Numbered from the stretch's first letter, positions 18,005 to 25,314 are shown. The stretch is DNA of 64,000 nt from Opitutaceae bacterium (GCA_016715765.1 JADJZJ010000031.1:1-64000); one strand, 5' to 3'. Program-made: numbers and translations. Notes: generated by a model not told the origin, from the sequence alone.

Positions 18005-18020
18005 TTCCGCCCAGTTGAGA

Positions 18021-18041
18021 ACCGACCGCGCCAAGGTCGGT
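18021..18041 (+). promoter_or_regulatory. Hairpin in the leader of the exported small protein
   Basis: ACCGACC at 18021-18027 pairs with GGTCGGT at 18035-18041 around a seven-base loop. It lies directly before a GAGGTGAC ribosome-binding stretch and the ATG at 18054. It could separate this gene from the beta-mannosidase or affect its translation. Confidence 0.4.
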
Positions 18042-18053
18042 CCATGAGGTGAC

Positions 18054-18509
18054 ATGAAGACCTCCTGGCCCCTGCTGCTCCTGATCGGTGCCTCTCTGCT
18101 GCCCTCCGCCTACGCCGGCATAGATATCGGCGTGACCGCGGAGATCCGGCTCGGCAAAGCCCTCCCGCCCCCGCCCCCCGAGGTGGTGGTGATTGAGGAA
18201 GTCGGTCCTCCCGGCCCCCCGCCCTGGGCCCCGGGTCGTGTTTTCCGCCGCAACCGCGCCTATTACTACTACCCGGAGTGCAACGTCTACTACCGCCCGG
18301 CTGACCGTACGTGGTTTTACCTGGAAGGCTCCAACTGGCGCGCCGGCGTCACCCTTCCAACCTACGTGTCGATCGATTTCGGGCGCAGCGTATCGCTGAC
18401 GATGGAGACCGACCGGCCCTATGTGTATCACCAGCAGGTGGTCACCCGGTATCCGTCGGGATACTTTGCGAAGGTCAAATTCAAGGCACCGGGGGACCAC
18501 TCGCGATGA
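18054..18509 (+). CDS. Hypothetical exported protein, aromatic-rich
   Basis: I do not recognise a named family. The 151-residue precursor has a clear signal peptide (MKTSWPLLLLIGASLLPSAYA) followed by a proline run (LPPPPPEVVVIEEVGPPGPPP) and a Tyr/Trp-rich region (AYYYYPECNVYYRPADRTWFYLEG). This resembles the small secreted proteins of Planctomycetes and Verrucomicrobia that have YYYPxxxVYYxP repeats, whose role is unknown. The second half is beta-rich and lacks cysteines except one. A GAGGTGA ribosome site precedes the ATG. It follows the beta-mannosidase by 49 bases. Confidence 0.75.
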   Translation: MKTSWPLLLLIGASLLPSAYAGIDIGVTAEIRLGKALPPPPPEVVVIEEVGPPGPPPWAPGRVFRRNRAYYYYPECNVYYRPADRTWFYLEGSNWRAGVTLPTYVSIDFGRSVSLTMETDRPYVYHQQVVTRYPSGYFAKVKFKAPGDHSR

Positions 18510-18580
18510 CCACCGGTCGCACCCGGGCAAAGGTCGCGGCAAAGGCAAGGGCCGGGACAAGGATTGACGGTTCTGCAGTT

Positions 18581-18702
18581 GTAGGGCGGGGATTCCGATC
18601 CCCGCCTTGCTTGTGGGGTGGCTACGAGCGTGAGCGAGTGGTGTTTGTCCACTCGCTCACGCTCGTAGCTACGGAAGGCGGGGTTCGGAATCCCCGCCCT
18701 AC
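18581..18702. repeat. Nested compound palindrome: module A - B - B' - A'
   Basis: The outer arms are GTAGGGCGGGGATTCCGATC.. at 18581-18606 and its near mirror at 18677-18702; each arm is itself palindromic (GGGGATTCCGATCCCC). The inner arms are module B, GGC-TACGAGCGTGAGCGAGTGG at 18620-18641 and its mirror at 18649-18672, around a seven-base loop. The whole 122-base unit can fold as a long hairpin or cruciform. It fills most of the 246-base gap between the exported protein and the glycosylase-like gene. Confidence 0.9.
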
Positions 18703-18755
18703 ATAAAGTCCCAGGCTTGGCATTTCCGGCGGAATTAGGCTGCTTGTGGCCCAAT

Positions 18756-19799
18756 ATGTCCGCTCTTCCCACGCTCCTCGCCGAAGCCGACTGGCTTGCC
18801 CGCCGGTCGGCCCACGAACAGCGGGTGCGCACCTGGACCGACCCGCACCAGGCGCGGGTTTCGCGCGGCGAACGGCATCCCGTCTACGATTTTCTATTTG
18901 GTTACTACTCCTTCCGGGCCGCCTGGCTGCGCCGCTGGCACCCGGGTCCCGATGTGATTCTCGCGGGGGCCGCCGCCCGCGAGTTCCTCCGCTGGCCGGG
19001 ATACCGCGAGACTGACGGTGGCGTGATTGTGGATCCCGCCATGCTGCCACCGCACCGCCTGGAGTTCGTGAAGTGGCTGCATGGGCTGCTCACCACGACC
19101 CAGGCCCGCCCGGCGTTCTTCGGCTGTTACGGACTGCATGAGTGGGCCATGGTATACCGGCAGACTCCCGCCGAGGTGCGCCACAACGCCTGGCCGCTGC
19201 GTTTTTCACCCGATGAACTCGCGCTGATACTCGAATCCATGCCGGTCACCTGCTCGCACTTCGATGCCTTCCGGTTTTTCACCGTCCCGGCCCGGCCGTT
19301 GAACAAACTCCAGCCCACCCGGGAAACGGTGCCGCAACTCGAGCAGCGCGGCTGTCTGCACGCCAACATGGATCTCTACAAGTGGGCCTTCAAACTGGCC
19401 CCGTTCACGCCAGCCGCGCTGACGGCCGATTGCTTCGCCCTGGCCCGGGACATCCGCGAGGTGGACATGCGCGCGAGTCCGTATGATCTGCGCAGCCTCG
19501 GTTTCGCTCCCATCGCGGTTGAGACCCCCGGCGGTCGCGCCGAATACGAGCAGTATCAGCGCACCTTCACCGCCCGCGGCGAGCCGTTGCGCGAGCGTTT
19601 GATCGCCCTGTGCGAAAGATTGCAGGGGCTTAAGTCAGGGCCGGACTCGCAAAGGCGCGACCTTGGCGCCTGGTCGCATTGGTCCGGCCTCGAACACGTC
19701 AACGCATCCGCAACCTCAACAGGCTGGACCAAGGTCAAGCCCTACACCCGACCCGATCCGCTTTGTCACGTAATACGTGACAAACTAGTCAGGTGGTGA
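18756..19799 (+). CDS. Uncharacterised protein resembling proteins named 3-methyladenine DNA glycosylase
   Basis: A 347-residue protein with a HPVYDFLFGYYSFRAAWLRRWHPG segment that I recall from actinobacterial proteins labelled 3-methyladenine DNA glycosylase. That label is not proven for the group, and no helix-hairpin-helix glycosylase motif is visible. Other conserved-looking parts are GCYGLHEWAMVYR and LHANMDLYKWAFKLAPF. It has no signal peptide. The start at 18756 is favoured over 18717, which would add repeat-linked residues. The last 50 or so residues (from about KSGPDSQRRDLG) are unlike the rest. They are encoded by repeat sequence that includes an odd palindrome at 19762-19784, read as LCHVIRDKLVR before the stop. 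Confidence 0.6.
   Translation: MSALPTLLAEADWLARRSAHEQRVRTWTDPHQARVSRGERHPVYDFLFGYYSFRAAWLRRWHPGPDVILAGAAAREFLRWPGYRETDGGVIVDPAMLPPHRLEFVKWLHGLLTTTQARPAFFGCYGLHEWAMVYRQTPAEVRHNAWPLRFSPDELALILESMPVTCSHFDAFRFFTVPARPLNKLQPTRETVPQLEQRGCLHANMDLYKWAFKLAPFTPAALTADCFALARDIREVDMRASPYDLRSLGFAPIAVETPGGRAEYEQYQRTFTARGEPLRERLIALCERLQGLKSGPDSQRRDLGAWSHWSGLEHVNASATSTGWTKVKPYTRPDPLCHVIRDKLVRW
19762..19784. repeat. Perfect odd palindrome TTTGTCACGTA-A-TACGTGACAAA
   Basis: Two 11-base arms around a single central A. It lies at the very end of the preceding coding region and supplies its last codons. It is preceded by a GGACCAAGGTC block (from about 19725) that also precedes the second palindrome at 19942-19972. 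Confidence 0.9.
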
Positions 19800-19941
19800 A
19801 AGGCGGATCAGCCTGATATTTTGGGGGCCAGTCAAAAATCGCAGGGTGCGTGCAGGGCACGCAGATGAACTAGGCGCAATGCATTGTCATTCTGAGGCAG
19901 CGAAGTTGCGACAAAGGCCGGACCAAGGTCGCGCTCCCAAG

Positions 19942-19972
19942 CCGCTTTGTCACGTATTACGTGACAAAGCGG
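19942..19972. repeat. Perfect odd palindrome, 15-base arms CCGCTTTGTCACGTA around T
   Basis: The arm CCGCTTTGTCACGTA (19942-19956) is followed by one T and by the exact reverse complement (19958-19972). A GGACCAAGGTCGCGC block at about 19919-19934 precedes it, and its mirror GCGCGACCTTGG lies at about 19655-19666. A TGTCATTCTGAGGCAGCGAAG stretch near 19879 resembles a widespread dispersed bacterial repeat. The palindrome lies nine bases from the stop of the minus-strand PhyH gene. Confidence 0.9.
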
Positions 19973-19980
19973 CCGGTTGC

Positions 19981-20895
19981 TTACCAGCGGGCGGCGGTGC
20001 CGGGCGGGCGGATGTATTCCTGCGGATGCACCAGCTTGCGCGCGAAGGGATTGGCGCGGGCCAGCAGTTCCGGCGAGGCGTGGTAGCCCCAGCGCGTGCG
20101 GTTCCAGGAGGAGCCGTAGCGGTAAACCGCGATCTTGCGCTCACCGGGGTTCACGCGGCGGGCCGAGCCGTGGCTCATGGCATCCACGAACACGATGGCG
20201 TCACCCGCCTTCATGTGCACCTCCATCGCGCCGGGGACGCCGTCCACCGAACCGCCGCTGGTGCCGTCCTTCCACTCGTCACCGCGCGTCGGCCGGAGAA
20301 ACTCGGGATGGATGATGTTCGACTTGTGCGAACCGGGAATGACCATCGTCGCCCCGTCGCCCGGCCCGATGTCGGTGAAGGCGATGAGCACGTTGATCTG
20401 GTTGCACTGAAAACGGCCGTTGTGATAACCGAACGCCATGCGCTTGGCGCGATCGTGTCCGCCCGCGTGCAGGGTGATGGCCTCGCCGGGTCCGCGGATC
20501 GTGTAGAAGTTCTCGTCGATGAACGCCGGACCGTGGTGGTAGTCGAAGGTGTCGTGGCCGCCGACAAACCGCAGCACGTGGTTGATGTAGTTGGGATGGT
20601 CGATCATCCGCTCGAACGTGCCGCCCAGCTCGTAAACCTGCTGGTAGCTGATGCCGCGGTGTTCCGGGTGATCCTCGCGCTGCACCCAGCCGTGCCAGCC
20701 CTTGCGGGGCAGCGCGCGCGGAATCTGGTCGATGCGGGCATTGGCATCGGCCACCTCCGCGGGGGTGAGGACGCCGCGCAGAATGACGAAGCCGTTGAGA
20801 TCGAAAAGGTATTCTTCGAGGGCCGTCGGCACGCGGGCCTCGGGGACGTTGATTACCGGCGGGGTGGTGTGGTGGGGTACAAAGCGGTTTTCCAT
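19981..20895 (-). CDS. Phytanoyl-CoA dioxygenase (PhyH) family protein
   Basis: A 304-residue protein of the Fe(II)/2-oxoglutarate-dependent PhyH superfamily. The start LFDLNGFVILRGVLTPAEVADANARID is the usual N-terminal helix. The core has ITLHAGGHDRA, then QINVLIAFTDIGPGDGATMVIPGSHKSN, and a distal HGSARRVNPGERKIAVYRYG with the expected His and the oxoglutarate-binding Arg. In place of the usual H-x-D pair it has an LHAGG type segment, as in a subgroup common in Planctomycetes and Verrucomicrobia, so the metal site may differ. The substrate is unknown. It is divergent from an AraC regulator at 20969, which probably controls it. Confidence 0.85.
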   Translation of the reverse strand: MENRFVPHHTTPPVINVPEARVPTALEEYLFDLNGFVILRGVLTPAEVADANARIDQIPRALPRKGWHGWVQREDHPEHRGISYQQVYELGGTFERMIDHPNYINHVLRFVGGHDTFDYHHGPAFIDENFYTIRGPGEAITLHAGGHDRAKRMAFGYHNGRFQCNQINVLIAFTDIGPGDGATMVIPGSHKSNIIHPEFLRPTRGDEWKDGTSGGSVDGVPGAMEVHMKAGDAIVFVDAMSHGSARRVNPGERKIAVYRYGSSWNRTRWGYHASPELLARANPFARKLVHPQEYIRPPGTAARW

Positions 20896-20968
20896 GACGC
20901 GCCCACCCTAGTCGAACTATCCAAAAATATCTTTCCGTTTAATCCCAACTTATTCTCTAATAGTAACC
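20896..20968. promoter_or_regulatory. Divergent AT-rich promoter region between PhyH and AraC genes
   Basis: The 73 bases between the two starts are strikingly AT-rich for this genome (AAAAATATCTTTCCG, TTATTCTCTAATAGTAA). They must hold both promoters and probably the AraC binding site. No clear consensus hexamers stand out. Confidence 0.5.
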
Positions 20969-21829
20969 ATGCCCCGCCCCGTTTCCGTCCGCCGTCTCGC
21001 CGATCGCCATGAACAGGCCCACGGGTTCCGCCTCTGGTACATGACGGATGGCGGCCGGATGGAGACCCCGCACACGCATCCCGACATTGAGATCAACTAT
21101 CTCTTCTCCGGCGGCTTCTCCTATCTGCATGGCGGCACGGTGGTGCCGGTCGAGCCCGGACGCTTCACGGTGCTGTGGGGTGGAGTGCCGCACCAGACGC
21201 TCGATCCGGGCATCGTGGGCAGGGGCATCTGGTGCACCCTGCCGCTCGGCTGGTTCCTGCAATGGCGGCTGCCCCACGCGCTTTCCGACCGGTTGCTGCG
21301 CGGCGAGATCGTCACGGGACCGGCGGATGCGGCCGACCGGCCGCTGCTGGAGCGCTGGCTGGCGGATGCCGCGAGCGGCGAACCCGCCCGCCTGCAGGTG
21401 CTGCACCTGGAAATGGAGGCCCGCTTCCACCGCCTTGCCCTGGGCACGCCCACCGCCAGCCGGCGGCACCACCGGCCGGCCGGAGCCGCCGGGGCCGGAC
21501 AGATTGCGCGGGTGACGCACTTCATCGCCCAGCACTACCGCGAGCCGCTCACCATCCAGGTCATCGCCGACTACGCACGGCTGCATCCGAAATACCTGAT
21601 GCGCGTCTTCAAGAAGCAGTGCGGCGCCAGCATCTGGGAATATCTCACCCGGCTGCGTGTGTCGCACGCCCAGCGCCTCCTGATCACGACGGACCTGAAG
21701 GTGCTCGATGTCGCGATGGAAAGCGGCTTCGCATCCGTGGCGCCGTTTTACGCGGCGTTCGCGGCGCACACGCCCGGGCTGCGCCCGCTGGATTACCGCC
21801 GCCAGCACCGGCCGGCCGCAGGCGCGTGA
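20969..21829 (+). CDS. AraC family transcriptional regulator (cupin + HTH)
   Basis: A 286-residue regulator. The N-terminal half is a cupin-like sensor with THPDIEINYLFSGGFSYLHGG and VVPVEPGRFTVLWGGVPHQT, typical of sugar-sensing AraC proteins. The last 95 residues form the double helix-turn-helix (LTIQVIADYARLHPKYLMRVFKKQCG and VLDVAMESGFASVAPFYAAF). It is divergent from the PhyH dioxygenase, and the Gfo/Idh/MocA gene lies 125 bases downstream on the same strand; regulation of one or both is likely. A Pro/Arg/His-rich linker (about residues 165-180) joins the halves. Confidence 0.9.
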   Translation: MPRPVSVRRLADRHEQAHGFRLWYMTDGGRMETPHTHPDIEINYLFSGGFSYLHGGTVVPVEPGRFTVLWGGVPHQTLDPGIVGRGIWCTLPLGWFLQWRLPHALSDRLLRGEIVTGPADAADRPLLERWLADAASGEPARLQVLHLEMEARFHRLALGTPTASRRHHRPAGAAGAGQIARVTHFIAQHYREPLTIQVIADYARLHPKYLMRVFKKQCGASIWEYLTRLRVSHAQRLLITTDLKVLDVAMESGFASVAPFYAAFAAHTPGLRPLDYRRQHRPAAGA

Positions 21830-21954
21830 CCTGGCTACGGCGTTCGGTCGCGCGCGACCAGACTGGGGACGGATGGATTCTTCGCTTCGCACCGGGCGGT
21901 AAATGTGCGTGAAATGCATCCGCCCACCGGCACTTTCACCCGCTTTCTCCCAAC

Positions 21955-23145
21955 ATGAAAAAAACAGATCTCAAGCTCGGCGTCATCGGCTCCGGCGGTC
22001 GCGGCGGCAATCTCGCCCGCACCGCCCATCAACCCGGCCGCGGCGCCCGCATCACCGCCTGCTGCGATGTCAGCCCGGCGACGCTGGAACGCAACCGCAC
22101 GGATTTCGGCGCGGACATTTTCACCACCCACGACTACCGGGCGCTGCTCGGGCGCGACCTCGACGCCATCATCATCGGCACGCCCGATTTCCTCCACGAG
22201 GAGCAGGCCCTGGCCGCCATCGCGCACGGCCATGCCCTCTACCTCGAAAAGCCCATGGCGCTCAGCACCGCGGCCTGCGACCGCATTCTCGCCGCCGCGA
22301 AGAAACACCAGGTGCGCCTCTACGTCGGCCACAACATGCGCCACATGGCCTTTGTCCGGAAGATGAAGGCGCTCATCGACGAGGGCGTGATCGGCGAGGT
22401 GAAGGCCTGCTGGTGCCGGCATTTTGTGGGCCATGGCGGCGACTTCTATTTCCGCGACTGGCACGCCGAGCGCCGGTACGTCAACGGCCTGCTCCTGCAG
22501 AAGGCCGCGCACGACATCGACGTCATCCACTGGCTGTGCGGCGGCTACAGCCGCCTGGTCAACGCCCTCGGGGCGCTCACGCTGTACGGCGACCTCCCGG
22601 GCCGGAAGCCGGCAATGCCGGGACCGCGGCGGATCAACGTGGCGGACCAGGACTGGAAGCTTTTCCCGCCGACGAAATTCCGCGGCCTCAACCACCGCAT
22701 CGACATCGAGGACCTGAGCTCGATGCAGATGAAGCTCGATAACGGCGTCTTCGCGACCTACGCGCAGTGCCACTACACCCCCGACTACTGGCGCAACTAC
22801 ACCGTCATCGGCACCGAGGGGCGCCTGGAGAATTTCGGCAACGGCGAACCCGGCACCCACCTCCGCCTCTGGAATCAGCGCGCCAGCTGGAACGAAAAGG
22901 CCGACGCCACCTACCGCATCCCCATCCAGCGCGGCACCCACGGCGGGGCCGACCCGAAGATCATCGGCGAATTCCTGCGCTACGTCCGCGAGGGCGGGCA
23001 CACCGACACCAACCCCCTGGCCGCGCGCGAGAGCATCGCCGCCGGCTGCGCCGCCACCGACTCCCTGCGCCACGGGGGCATGCCGCAGAAGGTTCCCGCC
23101 CCGTCACCGGCGATCGTGCGCTGGTTCGAGCGCGGCGGAGCGTAG
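21955..23145 (+). CDS. Gfo/Idh/MocA family oxidoreductase
   Basis: A 396-residue NAD(P)-dependent oxidoreductase. The Rossmann motif is LGVIGSGGRGGNLARTAHQ at residues 8-26. The family signature LYLEKPMALSTAACD, with its catalytic Lys, lies near residue 100, followed by the C-terminal substrate domain. In the latter, AAHDIDVIHWLCGGYSR carries the usual Asp-His pair. Members oxidise or isomerise sugars, inositols and bile pigments; the substrate is open, but the glycosidase-rich setting suggests a sugar. No Tat or Sec signal is present. Its stop codon is followed at once by the outer arm of a compound repeat. Confidence 0.88.
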   Translation: MKKTDLKLGVIGSGGRGGNLARTAHQPGRGARITACCDVSPATLERNRTDFGADIFTTHDYRALLGRDLDAIIIGTPDFLHEEQALAAIAHGHALYLEKPMALSTAACDRILAAAKKHQVRLYVGHNMRHMAFVRKMKALIDEGVIGEVKACWCRHFVGHGGDFYFRDWHAERRYVNGLLLQKAAHDIDVIHWLCGGYSRLVNALGALTLYGDLPGRKPAMPGPRRINVADQDWKLFPPTKFRGLNHRIDIEDLSSMQMKLDNGVFATYAQCHYTPDYWRNYTVIGTEGRLENFGNGEPGTHLRLWNQRASWNEKADATYRIPIQRGTHGGADPKIIGEFLRYVREGGHTDTNPLAARESIAAGCAATDSLRHGGMPQKVPAPSPAIVRWFERGGA

Positions 23146-23148
23146 GGA

Positions 23149-23329
23149 TGGCTTATTGGTTATCGCTTAATGCCTATTGGTAATGTCCCAACCGGCGTGA
23201 CGGCCGGTGTAGCTACGAGCGTGAGCGAGTGGTGGCACCACTTCGCCTGCGAAACCTCCACTCGCTCACGCTCGTAGCCACGGATCGGCCATAACCAATC
23301 GGCGATAAGCAATAAGCCATAGGCCATGG
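23149..23329. repeat. Compound inverted repeat containing module B
   Basis: The outer arms are ATGGCTTATTGGTTATCGCT.. (23149-23184) and an imperfect mirror (about 23287-23329). Inside are a small ACCGGCGTGACGGCCGGT hairpin near 23191-23208 and module B, GTAGC-TACGAGCGTGAGCGAGTGG at 23209-23232, with a mirror at 23258-23281 and a 25-base loop. It fills the 232-base gap. Confidence 0.85.
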
Positions 23330-23377
23330 CCCCCGTTCGCGCATTGCCAGTGCCGTCGGGTCCGCTAGCTTCCGCGC

Positions 23378-24463
23378 ATGCCCGAGGACCTGAGTCTCAA
23401 CGCCGCCACCCCGAAAAAGCCCAGCCTCCCGGTCAGCGACGGGCTGCGAACCTACCTGCACCGCTACCGGCGCGAACGGGAATTGCCGGTGACGTATGAG
23501 CGGCTGCGCGATTTCCACGAATCAATCCCGCTCTGCGACGCCCAGGGCCGGCCCACGCTCTGGGACAGCGTCATCTACCGCTCCGAGGAGATGGGTCCGC
23601 TCTACGAGGGGTTGAAACGGATCTACGCGCGCCTGAAGGTCGACGGGAACCTCACCGTGGTGCAGCACCTGTATGTGGACCGCGTGGATTTCTGCAGTTT
23701 CGGCAACTCCACCCCCTTCCGCGTGCGGGTCGTCAACGCCTACAACGACAACCAGGACTACTTCTACGTGAAGAAGGCCGACGCGTCGCGCATCTACGGG
23801 CTTGAGCTCGAGCACCTGCTGTCGCCGAACCGCCTGAACTTCCTCACTCACGGCAACACGCTGATCGAGGAGCACATCGCCGGCATCCCCGGGGACATCT
23901 TCATCGACCGCTGGATGAACAATTCCGAACTGAAGCCCATCCGCGTCGCGAAGGAACTGGTGAAGTTCAACGAGCGCTGCTTCGTGCGCCTGCTCGGCGA
24001 CATGCGCTCGTACAACTTCGTCTTTGTCCTTACGCCCGACTTCGAGGAGGCCCAGGTGCGCATCCGCGCGATGGACTTCGACCAACAGTCCTACAACAGC
24101 CGGATGCATTTCTATCTCCCGCAGTTCTTCAAGGAGAACGCGCCGCTCGTCGCCTATTGCACCCGGCACCTGCACGTGCAGACCGCGCTGCAATACCAGC
24201 GCGAGGAGCAGACGCTCATGCTGCAGCGCGCCGACCTGGCGGCGGTGCGCCTCGGCCACCTGCTCGAGGCGATGGCGCACGAGCCGCTCGCGCCCGAGGA
24301 GAAAATCCACGCGCTGCGCGCGAGCCTCGCGGAACATTACCAGCGCGCGGAATACCTGAAATGCGAGACGATGGGCGCGCTGGTGCGCGAGAATCTCGCG
24401 ACCGTGCGCCACGTGGTGACCGCGCACTCCGATCCCGCCACCGCGCCCGGCGCGCTGCATTGA
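23378..24463 (+). CDS. Uncharacterised protein with protein-kinase-like residue pattern
   Basis: A 361-residue soluble protein that I cannot place in a named family. The order of key residues resembles the protein-kinase-like fold. It has YFYVKKAD (residues 128-135, candidate ATP-binding Lys) and a Glu-rich helix (GLELEHLL, 141-148). A hinge-like LIEEHIAGIPGD (162-173) follows, then RLLGDMRSYNFVF (204-216, Asp208 and Asn213 as a catalytic loop) and RAMDFDQQ (230-237, Asp233 as the metal-binding Asp). The glycine-rich loop is not obvious. HipA, aminoglycoside kinases and spore-coat kinases share such a layout. The phosphate acceptor is unknown. The calling of the fold is inference. It stands alone between repeat regions. 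Confidence 0.6.
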   Translation: MPEDLSLNAATPKKPSLPVSDGLRTYLHRYRRERELPVTYERLRDFHESIPLCDAQGRPTLWDSVIYRSEEMGPLYEGLKRIYARLKVDGNLTVVQHLYVDRVDFCSFGNSTPFRVRVVNAYNDNQDYFYVKKADASRIYGLELEHLLSPNRLNFLTHGNTLIEEHIAGIPGDIFIDRWMNNSELKPIRVAKELVKFNERCFVRLLGDMRSYNFVFVLTPDFEEAQVRIRAMDFDQQSYNSRMHFYLPQFFKENAPLVAYCTRHLHVQTALQYQREEQTLMLQRADLAAVRLGHLLEAMAHEPLAPEEKIHALRASLAEHYQRAEYLKCETMGALVRENLATVRHVVTAHSDPATAPGALH

Positions 24464-24486
24464 GCCGGAAATTTTCGCGCGTTCGC

Positions 24487-24521
24487 GGCGGAAAAAGTTT
24501 TTGCGCGCGGAATTTTCCGCC
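24487..24521 (+). terminator. Possible transcript end after the kinase-like gene
   Basis: GGCGGAAAA at 24487-24495 pairs with TTTTCCGCC at 24513-24521 around a loop; T-rich sequence (AATTTTATTTTTG) follows after several bases. It is weaker than the terminators at 24749 and 56483. Confidence 0.35.
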
Positions 24522-24599
24522 GGACAGAATTTTATTTTTGTGACGCAATTGTGTTGCGCGTTTTCGCCGGCGGGTTGATTTAAATGGATATAACTCGCG

Positions 24600-24616
24600 C
24601 ACGACTCTGAGTCGTG
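24600..24616 (+). promoter_or_regulatory. Leader hairpin upstream of the tiny lysine-rich gene
   Basis: CACGACT at 24600-24606 pairs with AGTCGTG at 24610-24616 (loop CTG). It lies after an AT-rich stretch (TTGATTTAAATGGATATAAC, 24575-24594) that probably holds the promoter, and about 47 bases before the ATG. The hairpin may protect the 5' end of the messenger. Confidence 0.4.
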
Positions 24617-24662
24617 GTGAGTTTTTCAACCCAAAGCCCACACAATACGGAGCAAAAAACCG

Positions 24663-24725
24663 ATGGCCAAAAAAGCTGCCAAGAAACCCGCGAAGAAAAA
24701 AGCCGCCAGCAAGAAGAAGAAGTAA
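24663..24725 (+). CDS. Very small lysine/alanine-rich H1-like protein (20 residues)
   Basis: The reading frame gives MAKKAAKKPAKKKAAS followed by four Lys and a TAA stop: 13 of 20 residues are Lys and 5 are Ala. This matches the composition of bacterial histone H1-like tails that bind nucleic acid, but with no other domain. Support for a real gene: a GGAG ribosome-binding stretch (ACGGAGC) about 12 bases before the ATG, an AT-rich upstream region with a leader hairpin, and a strong intrinsic terminator beginning 23 bases after the stop. The whole unit is about 200 bases. Possible roles are DNA or RNA compaction, or ribosome binding. It could also be a small RNA with an incidental frame. Confidence 0.6.
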   Translation: MAKKAAKKPAKKKAASKKKK

Positions 24726-24748
24726 GGCGCTTCGCAAAATCAGAACCT

Positions 24749-24781
24749 GAGCCGCTCCCTTGTGGAGCGGCTCTCTTTTTT
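24749..24781 (+). terminator. Rho-independent terminator of the tiny gene
   Basis: GAGCCGCTCC at 24749-24758 and GGAGCGGCTC at 24764-24773 form a perfect ten-pair stem with a five-base loop, followed by TCTTTTTTT. It is a textbook terminator on the plus strand. Confidence 0.92.
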
Positions 24782-24790
24782 TACCCCGCC

Positions 24791-25264
24791 CTAGTCGATC
24801 CGGCCCTCGTCAAAATCCATCAGGTCGACGACGCTGAGGATGTCCGCCGTACGGTCGGCGCACCCCATGTTGGTCAGCGCCTCCTTGAGAAATTCACGCC
24901 CGCTGGCCGTCATTCCCTTCTGCACGTAGCTGCGATTCCACTTGGCCGTGCGCAGGTCGGCGGGAAACAGCGCCAGCAAGCGGCGGTCGCGCTCGGCCTC
25001 GCCGAGCCCGGCGTCGAGGCACTCGTGCACGATCTTTTCGACGGCGTTCGGGTCCACGCCGAGATGCAGGCACAGGAATTTGTCCATGCCCCGCTTGTAG
25101 TTCTTCGCATAGCTCGCCGGCAGCGCGCCATGTTCCTTCACGTATTTGCATTTCGCCAGAAACCGCGGCAGGTGCAGCAGCCCCGTCGCCGCATGGGGCA
25201 CATAGGGCGACGGCAGTTCGGTCAAAATTTCACCGGAGGAGCCGGGGATGGGCTTGGATGGCAT
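24791..25264 (-). CDS. DUF5069 family protein
   Basis: A 157-residue cytoplasmic protein with the LLHLPRFLAKCKYVKEHG start and the SVVDLMDFDEGRID ending seen in DUF5069. The middle has NYKRGMDKFLCLHLGVDPNAVEKIVHE. No function is known for the family. A paralogue is cut by the left edge of the window (1-258). It is convergent with the tiny lysine-rich gene, whose terminator lies between them. The ATG at 25264 is the first start of the frame. Confidence 0.8.
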   Translation of the reverse strand: MPSKPIPGSSGEILTELPSPYVPHAATGLLHLPRFLAKCKYVKEHGALPASYAKNYKRGMDKFLCLHLGVDPNAVEKIVHECLDAGLGEAERDRRLLALFPADLRTAKWNRSYVQKGMTASGREFLKEALTNMGCADRTADILSVVDLMDFDEGRID

Positions 25265-25314
25265 TGACGGACATTTCGCGTCAAATCACGCCAGCGACAA
25301 GGAGTTTAGTTCAG

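Noticed and set aside
19942..19972. Odd palindrome considered as a phage attachment or chromosome dimer-resolution site
   Set aside because: No integrase or tRNA nearby, arms contiguous with a one-base centre unlike dif or att cores, and at least one further copy close by.
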